Assembly (NCBI GenBank): GCA_023897205.1
Contig: JAHWDD010000004.1
Coordinates: forward strand, 620,001-684,000
Length of the DNA: 64,000 bases
Reading direction: 5' to 3'
Origin: Exophiala sp. HKRS030
Taxonomy: Eukaryota > Ascomycota > Eurotiomycetes > Chaetothyriales > Herpotrichiellaceae
The translations under genes and the position numbers were made by a program. Positions 21,292 to 32,090 of this stretch are shown here, in pieces (the stretch's first letter is position 1; each line of letters begins with the position of its first letter). The notes beneath the pieces are model-generated. The model saw only the letters and a list, made by a program, of their open reading frames with translations, was not told the origin of the DNA and searched no databases.

Positions 21292-23173
21292 TATCCATAA
21301 CACCCATTTTGGGCTCATGAGGAACGTGGCATTGAATTGCTGGTGGGCCGGGCACTGTAGAATCTAGATGTGGAAAATCGTCCTGTTGAGCGTCTGGGAC
21401 GTTGGGCGGGCGTGCAAGACGTGGTGGGGTTGTTTCTCTTATGATCTCAGGTCAGGAGACGTCCACGTTGACCGACGACGCGTTCTTCGTACAAAGCATC
21501 ACCACTGGGTGGGCAACGTGGTGAGTATCAGGGCCCTATCTGCCTGGCTACCTGCCTCTGTCCATACCTCTGTACATACTTGATAATATGCCACACATGC
21601 TGCACTTCTATTCGACCGCAAGAAATGGTGCGTTGCATGACCAAGGTGAGGATGATTTCTGGAAGCAGGTTCTTGAGGATTTGGCCTTGTTGTAGACCGA
21701 CATTGTGTGGCTTCTCAACGTTATTGGAGCCCCAATTGACAGTAAGTTGTAACCGGGCAGGACTTGACCCAAGAATACGATTTGGCCCGCCAATCCATCT
21801 CCCGTCGGTCCGCGAGATGAAATTGTTCTTACTTCTGTAGGGAGTACCTTTTGCATTCCAAACTCAAGAACCTCAATAGGCAATGTGGCGGAAACGCCTA
21901 ATGCAATAATAATGTTTTTAAGCTCTTCGACTGAAATCTATATTATGCCGGTTAGGGCGTGACATTACTGACAGTTGCCGATGACGGCTTGACGCGATCG
22001 TGACACCCGTATCGACAAGCTCTCATGGTCGTCGTTGGCCGGCGACTCTTCTAGGTGCTGCAAAGAACGTCAGCCCAGTGCTTGCTGTAGAGGAGAACCA
22101 CTGAGCGTTTAGCAGTTTTGGTGCAAGATTTGAAAGACATATGTCGTGAAATTACATGCACCAGGTTCGTCACCTTGGTAAAACAATATCACCGACACAC
22201 CTGACTTATGATGACCGTATCATTGAGCATCCCGGCACCCGTGGACTGTGACGGCCACCATGCTTACCACAATCACAGCATGAGATGGTCTTGGTTCACC
22301 CACCCTTCCCTCCTCGAATCTAGTCTTGATTCCTGATTTTGTTGGTCATTCTGTCCCGAGTACACTTCCAGCAGCCACTTGGATAATTCCATCTTATTCT
22401 GGTTCACCGTTCAGTGTTCACCAGCAGCGCCTCTGGAATATTCTCCTCAAGTGGATCAATGGATTTGCGGTGTGCACTCTACTCCGTTCAATATCTATGT
22501 ATATTGGATTTCCGGTAGGCATTCCGGCTTCCGTTTCCTGGGTGGTGGGTTCGTTTCCTCGCCCAAGAAGCTAGGAGTTTCTTGATGTTGACGAACCAAA
22601 AACCAGGATTATCAGGTACTCTGGGTCGGTGATCGGCTGTAGCCTGTAGGTGGTTAGGTCATGGTGAGTGGGTGTTTAATGCTGATTTGGATCAGAGGAT
22701 GGGGCGACGAACAGCCATGGCCCATGGACCATCGCCCACGAGTCCGTGACAGTGGTTCGATCTATCGTCTCCCTCCACTTAGAGTTGGACGGAGGATGTA
22801 AGGACGGGCGGATACCAGGTAGAGCTCCGTGGGCTTCCTCGGGCCTAGCTACTAGTAGGTAGTAGCTGCTCCGTCACATTACTAGGCACCTACTGGGCCG
22901 CAACCCACCACTAAAACTCCCTGGTCGGCTGGTAGCTCATCCACCTCGGCACCACATCCAACGGGGCCCTGCAGGCACCTAACCTAGTAGGTGGCAGGGC
23001 TAATGGGCGAGCTTGTCTTGTTGCATTCTCGGACCTGACAGGCTGACCAGCCAGTATGAGCCGAGAGCCTGAGACCACGCCCAAAGGAGTTTGGGTCCAG
23101 GTGCCACATCCACATGAGCCGTGGATTGCATCGCCCCGGACCTAAGCAGCTCCGTAACTTCCTTCAGGCTTCG

Positions 23174-23216
23174 CGGCTTCTGGCTTTTCTGGCTTTCTGG
23201 CTTTCTGGCTTCTTGG
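23174..23216. repeat. TTTCTGGC tandem repeat
   Basis: About five imperfect 8-base units (TTTCTGGC and close variants) in tandem. Confidence 0.75.
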
Positions 23217-23330
23217 TTTAGTGGCTGAAATGCCCTAGAGCCACCCCAAAGCTCTTTAGTCTCAGGGCCTCCTTAGCCCAGTCTTCCACGGGTCCGCCCA
23301 TGGTCCGCCTCATCAGCCCATTTTCTCCCT

Positions 23331-23353
23331 CTGTGTGTGTGTCTCTCTCTCTC
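23331..23353. repeat. (TG)n(TC)n microsatellite
   Basis: A TG dinucleotide run passes directly into a TC run, within the pyrimidine-rich region upstream of the kinase. Confidence 0.85.
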
Positions 23354-24386
23354 CGACCAGCATTACTGTCGCTAGGTGTCCGACACTCAGACTCAGATTC
23401 AAGAGTCAAGGACTGTCTGTGATGCTGACCCTTCTGCCCTTCCATCATTCTTTGCCCTCCCTGGCTTCTGGCTTGAGGTTTCAGCATCTCCCTCACGTTC
23501 GTTTGCCCTGCTACTTGTTGTTTCCCTCCGTGTCTCCTTAGTCCTGAATCCTGAGCACTCTGGCACTATTATTGAATGCTCGACTCCGGCCCTCAAATCC
23601 TTGGCCAAACCTGATCTTATCCATCAGGCAGATCAGTGTAATTCAATTTCCACGCCAGGGGAATAGACAGTTCAAGCCTCTGGTGGGCACTGGGCACACT
23701 TCTCGAATCTCAACTTCTCACTACTTGTTTCGCCCTCTGTTCACTCCAGCCCCCCTGGCCCTTTCAAGCTGCAACTTGCAAGTTCCGATACTACCAGGAC
23801 GCGCCTCCCCCATCTCAAAAGCAAATTGTCCGAGCACATCGTCAACACAACCGAAACTATCTGTCACTTTTCCCCTTAACACCAGTCCTTGCACCCTCCT
23901 AGTTAGCCCGACAGTCCATTTCACTCTGTGTCAATCAAGAAAAGGGATCATCTGGCTCTATCCACTTTCCCTCCACCCTTGCGGGTCTCGTCAGCCAATC
24001 GACCCTCCCGCTAGAGAAAGCTCTTGTGGTACCTCGAGACCATTGCGAATTGGGTCTTGTACCTGAGTATCATTCTTTTGAACCTGTTTCCTACTCATCA
24101 GCCACCTACTTGTTCGTTCAGCACGCGCCGATATTGTATATCCCATCACTTCCGCAGTACATCACCTCCACACGCTGAAAACGCATCACCTTTGACCGGT
24201 CCGCGTCGTCACCACCCTGCTGATTCCAAAAGAGACACGAGACGAGGAAATGACGTGTTGAAAGTTTGGTTCTGTTGTATGGGTCGCAGGGAAGCCCTGA
24301 TCGAGACGAATACACGCTATACTTAGGAAGCTGTTGGGTGAAATACTGGCTCAACCTACCTGACAGTCATTCCGCACACGAACACA

Positions 24387-26868
24387 ATGGCAGTCACCGG
24401 TCAGAGCCAAAGGGCAACGTCGTACGCTCTCACTGCCTTGGAAGATCGGTTTGAAGTCATCAAAGAGATAGGAGATGGCAGTTTTGGGAGTGTTGCTTTG
24501 GCCAGAGTGAGGGCCAATGGTGCCAGCGTCGCACGGCGAAATACCATGGTTTGCTTTCCCATTTCGTTTTTGGAATCAACATGTTGACTAACTATCAAAG
24601 GTTGCCATCAAAACAATGAAGAAGACTTTCGAGTCATTTGCTCCATGCCTGGAACTTCGAGAGGTCATCTTCCTACGAACCCTCCCCACACATGCCCACC
24701 TGGTACCGGCTTTGGACATCTTTCTGGATCCCTTCAGCAAGAAGCTTCACATATGTATGGAATACATGGACGGCAATCTTTACCAACTCATGAAGGCACG
24801 GGATCACAAGTGTATGGATGCCAAAAGTGTCAAAAGTATTCTGTATCAGATTCTCAGCGGACTCGACCATATCCACGCTCACCATTTCTTTCACCGCGAT
24901 ATCAAACCTGAAAACATTCTAGTCTCCACCTCGGCTCCTCAGGACACTCATTCATCCTTCAGCCGCTACTCGTCTTTGGTCACTCCACCCGCCACACCGC
25001 CAACTTATTCCATCAAGATCGCGGACTTTGGACTAGCTCGAGAGACCCACTCAAAGCTCCCCTACACCACTTATGTTTCAACACGATGGTACCGAGCACC
25101 AGAAGTTCTCTTGCGTGCAGGCGAGTATTCCGCCCCGTTGACATCTGGGCGATTGGTGCCATGGCAGTTGAAGTTGCTACCCTCAAGCCATTATTTCCCG
25201 GAGGAAATGAAGTCGACCAAGTTTGGCGTGTGTGTGAAATCATGGGAAGCCCAGGAAACTGGTATACCAAGTCAGGCTCTCGTGTCGGAGGTGGTGAATG
25301 GAGAGATGGGACCCGACTAGCTCAAAAACTGGGCTTTTCGTTCCCCAAGGTAAGCTTGAGCATTCCAGAGGTCAAGACAACCCTGCTAATTCGCCCTAGA
25401 TGGCTCCGCACGCTATGGAAACAATCCTACCACCCCTCAATGGCCTGTGGCCTTTAGCAATTTTGTTACCTGGTGTCTGATGTGGGACCCCAAGAGTCGT
25501 CCAACATCCAAGCAGGCTATGGAGCATGAATTCTTCACAGATGCCGTCGACCCATTAAGACCAAAGTCTTCCTCGCGTTTGCTAGGTCGCAAGCATTCCG
25601 ACCTCAGCTTCCGATCAAAGGACAATGTCGAACCTCCAACTATCACCTCCAAACCATCCTGGTTCCGGAGATCATTGATTGCGAGAGAAAGTGCACCTGC
25701 TGTCCCACAGCACGTTTCGGATGCTAAAGCTACTCAACCCGAACCCGAATCTCTAGTAAAACGTCTCCGGCCTCAGGCGAGTAAACGATCAACTTGGACA
25801 AACGGAACCCATGCCAATGGAGCTGCACCTATGCCTATTCTTCCATCAATTCGACCTATCTCACCTCTACCTAATGCAGTGACAGCCCAAGCAAGCTCGA
25901 CGTTCACAACTCAACAAACAGCTAAAGCTAGTGCTTCAATTTCGGCAGAAGAGAAGTCAAAGAAAATTGGTCGCCAACTGTCGGTCAATTCCCATAATAA
26001 CCATTATACTGATATTCATCGACAAGAGGCTGAACGTGCTTTGAACGCAAATAGTGGTTTAGTTTCACCACCAAGTGGCCAGAAAGAGAGCTTCTTTTCA
26101 CACCTTCGGAAAAGAGCACGACGTTTCTCTGGCAGACATGGGCTAACGTCTCCCAACAACGACGATGTCGAAGCCAACGCAGCCACCGTGCCATGGTCAA
26201 ATCGATCTTCCCTTATGGTTGATAACGTGATTCCTGAAAATCAAAATGATTTCTCTGATTTGGATCAGATACTACAAAATGTGAGATATAGTCTCGACAA
26301 GAACAATCAACAGGAGCCAGTGACCAAGAATCATTCGGAAAGAGCCTCCAATACTGGGTCTCTGAAAAGAACTCATTCTGTTCCAAGATCTCAGGGAAGT
26401 CGATCCGGAGAGAACGCAAACCTCGTCTCTGCACCTGTCAACCCACGAAGTCGACGTCCTCTACCGAAGAATCAATATGAAGCCCCTGCAGAGGAGGACG
26501 AGTTACTCGATGAAGCACTTCGCTCCGCTAACCGAGCAGCCAGACGTATGGACCAGCCAACTCAAAGTACTTCCAATCTGCAGCGAGCTGCACTAGCACA
26601 AAAAGACTACAACAGACAATCGTTACCACAAATTCCAACTAGCGCGTCTCTTCAGGGTGCATATTTGACGCCCTCCCCATCGGCGAAGAGAGACGGCGTT
26701 CAATTTAATACGAACCATTCCAATCATTCACAGCCTCTTAACATCAGCAAAAAACGTACCGAAAATGACCATGTTCCACCATTATGGCCGACGCCACCGT
26801 ACGAAGAAAACGACTGGGCCGCGTCAGCAGCAAACAGTATTTTCACGGCTGGTTCAGTTTACCGGTAG
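24387..26868 (+). CDS. Ime2/MAK/RCK-family protein kinase with two apparent single-base deletions
   Basis: Exons are 24387-24548, 24601-25349 and 25400-26868, with introns of 52 and 50 bp. With one base added at two points the protein is about 793 residues. Kinase motifs in order are: glycine loop GDGSFGSV, VAIK lysine, catalytic HRDIKPEN, DFGLAR, activation loop TTY followed by VSTRWYRAPE, then VDIWAIGAMAVEVATLKP and GGNEVDQVWRV. These are typical of the IME2/MAK/RCK group, which in fungi controls meiosis, sexual or asexual development and light or nutrient responses. The C-terminal half is a disordered Ser/Asn/Gln-rich tail. The frame breaks lie inside the kinase domain, at 25131-25137 (between EYSAP and VDIW) and 25428-25436 (between METIL and TPQWP-like coding). 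Both lie in C runs. As written the kinase would be truncated. Confidence 0.88.
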
Positions 26869-27715
26869 ATTACGTGGTGCGTTTGAAGAATCGACATTCA
26901 TAAAGTCTGGATTTTAAGAAGTGATAACAACATCGAACGATATATCTTTATCTATTGATATCCTGTACTAAAAGAGATTAAGAAACTGTGTCGTATCAGA
27001 CAGCAAATCTGGACCAGGTTTTGGCGTTGGGAGGGGAAAAGCATCCAAAATTAGCTGCTTCTGCGAGAAGGTGTTTACTTTGTTTATGGCGCGTCTTGTC
27101 CGAAATATCATCACGAACAAACGGACCTTTAAGCCACAGTCTCTGGCTTCTGCATTTGAAAGCTGGCTTGCTAAGCTTCTGGGGTTTGGGTTTGGGATCG
27201 AACATACTGGAATTCGGACGGTGTGGGCTGCATTTTTGGGTCGCCAACGATGGCAATGGTCAGCTTGTCCAGCGAAATATTTTTCATTTGTTAATCACCC
27301 TCGGGAAGAGGCTGTACAGCTAGAGATCATATGTATGGACAGGCGGTATGGATGAAGTTACAAGCACTTTGTAAACAAGATTGTCTGCATACCTAGGGTA
27401 TCTAAAAAGACTTGGACTTCCAGAATTCTCGCTAGGATCTTATCCTCGCAACTTGCAACGCCATGCTAGCTCCATAGTTCGACCAAATGTCAGTGTACGC
27501 CCTAGGTACCGTTTAGTACTTGCTCAGAGAATTGCCAACCAGGACGTACCTGCCTGTAAAAGTTCCGCCAAGACCGGAAGATTGAAGTGGATTCAACCTT
27601 ACTCGTAGAATAACTGCTTCCACCACCACTCATCTTCTCCAGAGGTAAACATCTCATACACGATCGCAGGTGAGGGATTGAGGCTCAACCCTCTCGGTCT
27701 TACCATATCGTGACC
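26869..27715. other. intergenic, nothing firmly coding
   Basis: 3' flank of the kinase gene and upstream region of the mitochondrial-protein gene. A minus-strand ORF at 26996-27256 is basic and without domains, and is not supported as a gene. Confidence 0.45.
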
Positions 27716-28929
27716 ATGGCTTCCCAAGCCTTACCAGTCTCAATATGCACGTCATGTCTGCGCACAGCACTACGACACGGACAACGACAACGACTGCAAG
27801 GAAGACGACTCGGAACCTCTGGCACTCGCTTCCTTGGTCCATCACAGCAGCCACACCCAGCACTTTCGATGCGGGCGACCTTCTCCTCGTCGTCAACACA
27901 AAGCCTCGCAGCTAGCAACAGCAGTAAACCGATCGTGCTGGAGGAACCAGACAAATTCCGCCCGCCGTCGCATCCGCAGCGGCTCGGCCGTCGTCGTCCA
28001 TCACCCGCCGCATATAACCAGGGCACGACGCAGCAGGAGAGACAACAGCAGAAGAACCGCTCGTATCCGCACATGTTCCCCAACCAGGGCTCGTTCATGC
28101 ATTGGTTTCTGACAAACAGAGCTATTCATCTGTGGATCACCATGGTACGTTTCTATTTTTGAGAAATTCTACACATGACATGGATTGGCGATGGATATGG
28201 GCGGAGAATGATTCTCTCTCTCTCTCGCCTCGATAGCCTCCCTCCCCGTCTTTCAGAAAAGACCGCGTCTCTCGCGGCTCGTATTCTCCGTGTTTGCACA
28301 AGCCACTAACCCACGAACTCTCCGGTAATATAGGGCACACTGATGATCCTCGCGTCGATTTCTCTGACGCAGACCTTCCTCAAAACCTCTCCATACGCAC
28401 ACCTGATCCCGCCGATATCGACACTGCTGTTCCACCCGATCAACTATATCCGCGAGTCACTGTCGGTGATCCGCCTGCACATCGACTACACAACGGAGAA
28501 GACCAATGCGTCGCGGCAGCAGAAGATCCTGGACGCGCAGAAGCGCCGTCTCTACCGGCGCGCGCACGGCATGGAGGATCTCAACGCCGAAGAAGAAGAG
28601 GGCATCGACGTCAGGGCATCGTGCCGTGGGACGACGGGCTGACCAATAAAGAGCGTGCTAGAGGTGGCAGGGAGGAGCGTGTCACCGGCTTGGATGTCCT
28701 CAAGTTGGGCGGCAATGTCGGCGATGATGTCGATGCGTTTGCCAAGGATTTGAGAGATAAGAAGGTCCAAGAGGGGAAAGACTTGATTGTGGTTGCGGCT
28801 GGTGCCGGTGGAGATGGAGATGGAGATGGGCGTGCTGGTGTGCCGCATGGAAGTGTGGGTGTGGGTGAGGGCGAGATGGCGCCGCCTCAGCAGCAGAGGA
28901 AGAGGAAGTTGTTCTTTGGGATCTGGTGA
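27716..28929 (+). CDS. conserved fungal mitochondrial membrane protein, one apparent base deletion
   Basis: Exon 1 is 27716-28144 and exon 2 is 28334-28929, separated by a 189-bp intron (GTACGT donor, CACTAAC branch, ATATAG acceptor) that carries a CT microsatellite. The N-terminus is Arg/Ser-rich with no acidic residues, typical of a mitochondrial presequence. A hydrophobic segment (AIHLWITMGTLMILASISL) spans the intron junction. It is followed by FLKTSPYAHLIPP and a charged region with RRLYRRAHGMEDLN, a pattern I know from uncharacterised inner-membrane proteins of filamentous fungi. Around 28613-28616 (AGGG) the frame breaks between EEGIDV and GIVPWDDGLTN, and one added base restores it. 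The tail is Gly/Asp-rich and ends KRKLFFGIW. Function is unknown. Confidence 0.7.
28210..28226. repeat. CT microsatellite inside an intron
   Basis: A TCTCTCTC run within the 189-bp intron of the mitochondrial-protein gene. Confidence 0.7.
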
Positions 28930-29670
28930 TGATGATGAGAGGCTGGGGCTTAGAATTCAGATGGGGTTGGATTGTCAGTGAGACGATATCAATCTGAATT
29001 TTTTCATGTCTCGTCGTGGATCCCTAGATACCCAGCTCTTGTTCAATTTACAGTCTAGTCCAGATCAGAGCTAAGAACGTATCCAGTTAGCTAGATAGGT
29101 AGCTAACTAGCTGCAGATTAGATTCATCGAAGTGTACAGTATATATGTGTGTCTGTATGTATATCTGTATTTATGGGATATATCTAGCCACCACCGCCGT
29201 GGATAGAATGACCGACAGAAAGTCAATGTGGATTGTTGACTCGTGCTGCCTTCTGAATCGAAGTAGTGCTGCTCCGGCCCGGTACCCTGCAAGCATAGAG
29301 GATTTTAATCGAGCCCGAGTCAAGATCTTCAGGCGAGCGAACAAGACTTGTTTGAGCCTTGCTGTCATTTTCACGTTGAATGCTTCTCTGCGGAGTGCCA
29401 CACAGTCTTTCCCTCGCCGTATAGAAGGCCAAGGGTGGTGGCTTGTCTTCTCGCAGCAGGTTGTGGGTATCAAGATTTCATCACTTATACTCTTGGCCAG
29501 AGATAGTTTTTGGATGGTAAGCATGCAGCTCAATTAAATGTCGTCGTGAAGTGCAAAACTGACCACGGTCTCGTGATCAGACGGCTCAAGAGTTGAGTCT
29601 TCTCAGTGGATCCATAACATCGATCACATTAACCGAGGGTTGAGAAAGGCTTCTCGCCATTTTCCGGTGA
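28930..29670. other. convergent intergenic region
   Basis: Contains TAGCTAGC-like short repeats near 29087-29112 and TATGTGTGT/TGTATGTAT sequence near 29140-29175. Short ORFs are overlapping and unconvincing. Confidence 0.45.
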
Positions 29671-30954
29671 TCATTCTTCTTGGATCATGTGACCCATTCT
29701 TCCGATTTTGGTTTCAAGATATTTCTCGATTTCGATACCACGCACACCTTTTATTCCACCAGTCCTCCAGGCGATCGGAATCATTGCCACTCTCTCTCGG
29801 ACACGAACTTCTTTATTTGGACCTTCCACCGCCCTGACTTTATCAGGATTGTTTGTCAACAAACGAATACCTTGCTCTGAAGGGGCTTTGTCAGCATCTG
29901 TGTCGGACCCTAAACCAAGGTCCTGGAGGATTGCTGTGGCCAGACCGTAGCTGCGGGCGTCTGCTGGATGTCGCAACAATAAATTGGCTTCGACGGTATC
30001 ATTGCCCAGATCTTGGAGATTATATGCTTTTAATTTCGAGGCCAACCCTATACCGCGGCCTTCCTGTCGTAGATAGACAATGACTCCACCGGTCGAAGTG
30101 GGAAGAGACATTAATCGTGCAGCTTCGTCGAGTTGTTCACCACAATCACATCGAGCCGACCAAGCAGTCTCACCAGTATAACATTCGGAATGTATCCGCA
30201 CGAGCGGTGGTTTAGGGCCCGTGTTATTTATATTGACGCTGTCGAGTAATGTTGCAATACCACCAGCCGTGTCTTGCAGTGTTTCAGAGTTCTGCTCATC
30301 TTGAGCAGATTTGACTGGAAGTACAGGGGCGGTAGTTGTGGTCTCTTCCTCTGCATCTTCCGCCGTGGTCATATTTTTCAACGCTGAACCACTTCTTAGT
30401 CGCCGTGCACCCTGAGGTCTCTTATTTTGGTCCGGATCAATCCTCGAACTAACGCGGCCAGGTCTTAATCTCCCAGTGTAGGCTCCCCGGATCATGCGAT
30501 CCATCTCTGTCTCTCCTGGGCGCTCAGCATCCAGACTTCGGCTACGAATGTTGTTTCCGAAGACGATTGCCAAATGTTCTTTATTGTCGCTGTCATTTTG
30601 ATACAAGTGAAGGAACATCTCCGTGCCCGATGTGGTGGGTATCCGAGCGCGCACCAGACACTCGACATGTGGGATTCTCTCAACTAGACGGGGATGCTTT
30701 ACACTTGGGTCATCGAGAGAGGTATCAACTGGAGTAGATTTTGGTTCGGCATTAAGATGTCTTGAGGGAGTTGCCGCTCCTGGAGTGGCAGGTGGAGTGA
30801 AAGCGGGAGAGATCAAATTGTCTGGCAGGCCTGGAGTCGAAGGAGAATCATCGTGGAGGTCGGACCAGCCGGTCAAATACTGAGCAGACGACCGTGGGAG
30901 AGGAGACAACATGGGCGACGAATGAGCCGGGAGGCTCTCTCCGGACCCGGCCAT
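29671..30954 (-). CDS. RIB1: GTP cyclohydrolase II (riboflavin biosynthesis)
   Basis: An intact single-exon protein of 427 residues. It catalyses the first committed step of riboflavin synthesis, converting GTP to a diaminopyrimidine product with release of formate and pyrophosphate. The zinc site is visible as the Cys cluster in [11 protein letters not shown] then SARCDCGEQ. The catalytic and GTP-binding region [16 protein letters not shown] is present, as are DTVEANLLL and the C-terminal [11 protein letters not shown]. The first 150 residues are a fungal-type extension with a Ser/Pro-rich start. A linker of about 40 acidic/Thr residues interrupts the region before the zinc site. The gene is head-to-head with the NTF2-like gene, and the CCCGAGGCGCCC element lies 336 bp upstream of its start. 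Confidence 0.95.
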   Translation of the reverse strand: MAGSGESLPAHSSPMLSPLPRSSAQYLTGWSDLHDDSPSTPGLPDNLISPAFTPPATPGAATPSRHLNAEPKSTPVDTSLDDPSVKHPRLVERIPHVECLVRARIPTTSGTEMFLHLYQNDSDNKEHLAIVFGNNIRSRSLDAERPGETEMDRMIRGAYTGRLRPGRVSSRIDPDQNKRPQGARRLRSGSALKNMTTAEDAEEETTTTAPVLPVKSAQDEQNSETLQDTAGGIATLLDSVNINNTGPKPPLVRIHSECYTGETAWSARCDCGEQLDEAARLMSLPTSTGGVIVYLRQEGRGIGLASKLKAYNLQDLGNDTVEANLLLRHPADARSYGLATAILQDLGLGSDTDADKAPSEQGIRLLTNNPDKVRAVEGPNKEVRVRERVAMIPIAWRTGGIKGVRGIEIEKYLETKIGRMGHMIQEE

Positions 30955-31588
30955 GATTGAAATAGGCCAGTAGAAAGTGGGCTCTCAGGAGTTCAACAAC
31001 GTCGACATTCTATACAAAACATGTAGCATGAAGCCGGCAAGCGAAGGCAGCGAGAGATGAAAATGCGGTTAAGGATCCAAGATGTCGGAAGAGGGTGCGG
31101 AATGAAGGAGGAAGTAGGGTTTTGAATTTTGGCGGAGAGTGACGAGCGATTGTTAATTTGCGACGAAGTCGGAGGCGGAAGTGAGAAATGTAAGGATGCA
31201 GGTAGTGGGCATAAGGCGGGGAATCGCAAGAATAGAGCCCAGGTGGCCAAAGAGGGGGGGCGAAGGGAGTCCCTTAGCCCTTCTAGAGGCCCGAGGCGCC
31301 CGTAGGCATAAGGTCAGTAGTCCAATCTCCAAATTCTTACTTAGTCATTATTCGCAATTGCACTTCCTCGGCTCGCGGGTAAGCGTGACAAAACTGAAGA
31401 GAATGACCGATTTCGCCTCTGCCCTCACCCTTTGGAATTGCATGGAATTGCTAAGCAAAACCCTTTTTATGCACGTGACTAAGCGGGCATTGGACCTCTG
31501 ACGCAATCGTCCTCAGTGGAAGCCTCCATCATCGAGGTACATTCTGGACTTTTACACAACATCCAACAACTCCCTCTATTGCTGGAAA
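30955..31588. other. divergent promoter region, RIB1 / NTF2-like gene
   Basis: A 634-bp head-to-head intergenic region. The minus-strand leader side is pyrimidine-rich. The centre (31240-31310) is GC-rich and holds the 12-mer element. No gene is seen. Confidence 0.5.
31290..31301 (+). promoter_or_regulatory. CCCGAGGCGCCC element, copy 2
   Basis: Exact copy of the 12-mer, 336 bp upstream of RIB1 and 288 bp upstream of the NTF2-like gene, between these divergent genes. Confidence 0.35.
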
Positions 31589-32034
31589 ATGCCAACATCA
31601 TCCCGTCAAGACCTTGAAACAGCCGCAAAGACATTCTGCGATACCTTTGCACAGCAGAAACCCCAGAGGACATCTTCTCTCATTTCTCGCAATCCGATGA
31701 CGTCCTTGTCTTAGAGCATGGTCTGCCGGAATTGGCTCCTTTTCTCGGCCGTGAGTTTCGGGGTCAGGAAGGTCTGAGAGATTATTTCAAGATTCTGTCG
31801 TCCTACTTGACCTATCAGGACATGCAGTTCAGCAATTATGTTGTTGATCCAGAAACCTCCAAGGTTTCGGTAAGAGGTCAAGCCCGCTTTACATGGACGA
31901 GTACGGGCCAAGCATGGGACGAAGTCTTCACATATGTCCTCGAATTCGATCATCATCAAAAGGTCAAGGTCTATGAAATCTGGGCTGATTCTGGCGCTGC
32001 CTATCTGGCCAGTAAATCACAACTGAAGAATTAG
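31589..32034 (+). CDS. SnoaL/NTF2-like small protein with one apparent base deletion
   Basis: The reading starts at ATG 31589 (MPTSSRQDLETAAKTF) and changes frame at the C run 31661-31664, where one added base gives a continuous 148-residue protein. After the break it reads DDVLVLEHGLPELAPFLG, GLRDYFKILSSYL and VRGQARFTWTSTGQAWDE. The spacing of a helical N-terminus, a GR(E)F-x-G-x-x-GLRDYF turn and antiparallel strands with the conserved W is that of SnoaL-like NTF2-fold proteins. Members include small enzymes and ligand-binding proteins, and the substrate here cannot be named. It ends only 56 bp from the 3' end of the convergent SGF29 gene. Confidence 0.75.
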
Positions 32035-32090
32035 TCCTCATGTGGGAAATCGCGCTTTCACCTGTAAAATATCGTTATCATCATAAATAT

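Larger units (their letters stand above)
18781..24386. other. 5.6-kb gene-free region upstream of stc1 and the Ime2-like kinase
   Basis: Lies between the head-to-head Stc1 and kinase genes. I find no ORF with recognisable domains, no transposase and no terminal inverted repeats. It holds simple repeats near 19891, 20558, 23174 and 23331, a short inverted repeat at 21270-21291 and a 16-mer shared with 10070-10085. The last 800 bp before the kinase are pyrimidine-rich and may be a long leader or promoter. Confidence 0.5.

Noticed and set aside
23572..24066. 164-residue ORF before the kinase
   Set aside because: It reflects a C/T-rich leader (Ser/Pro/Leu/Thr by base composition) and shows no conserved motif.
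18781..24386. A decayed transposon filling the gene-free block
   Set aside because: No transposase or reverse-transcriptase-like reading, no long terminal or inverted repeats and no sign of heavy C-to-T change that would suggest repeat-induced mutation.
26996..27256. 86-residue minus-strand ORF after the kinase gene
   Set aside because: Basic and Lys/Pro-rich but with no domain and no splice partners; not enough to call a gene.
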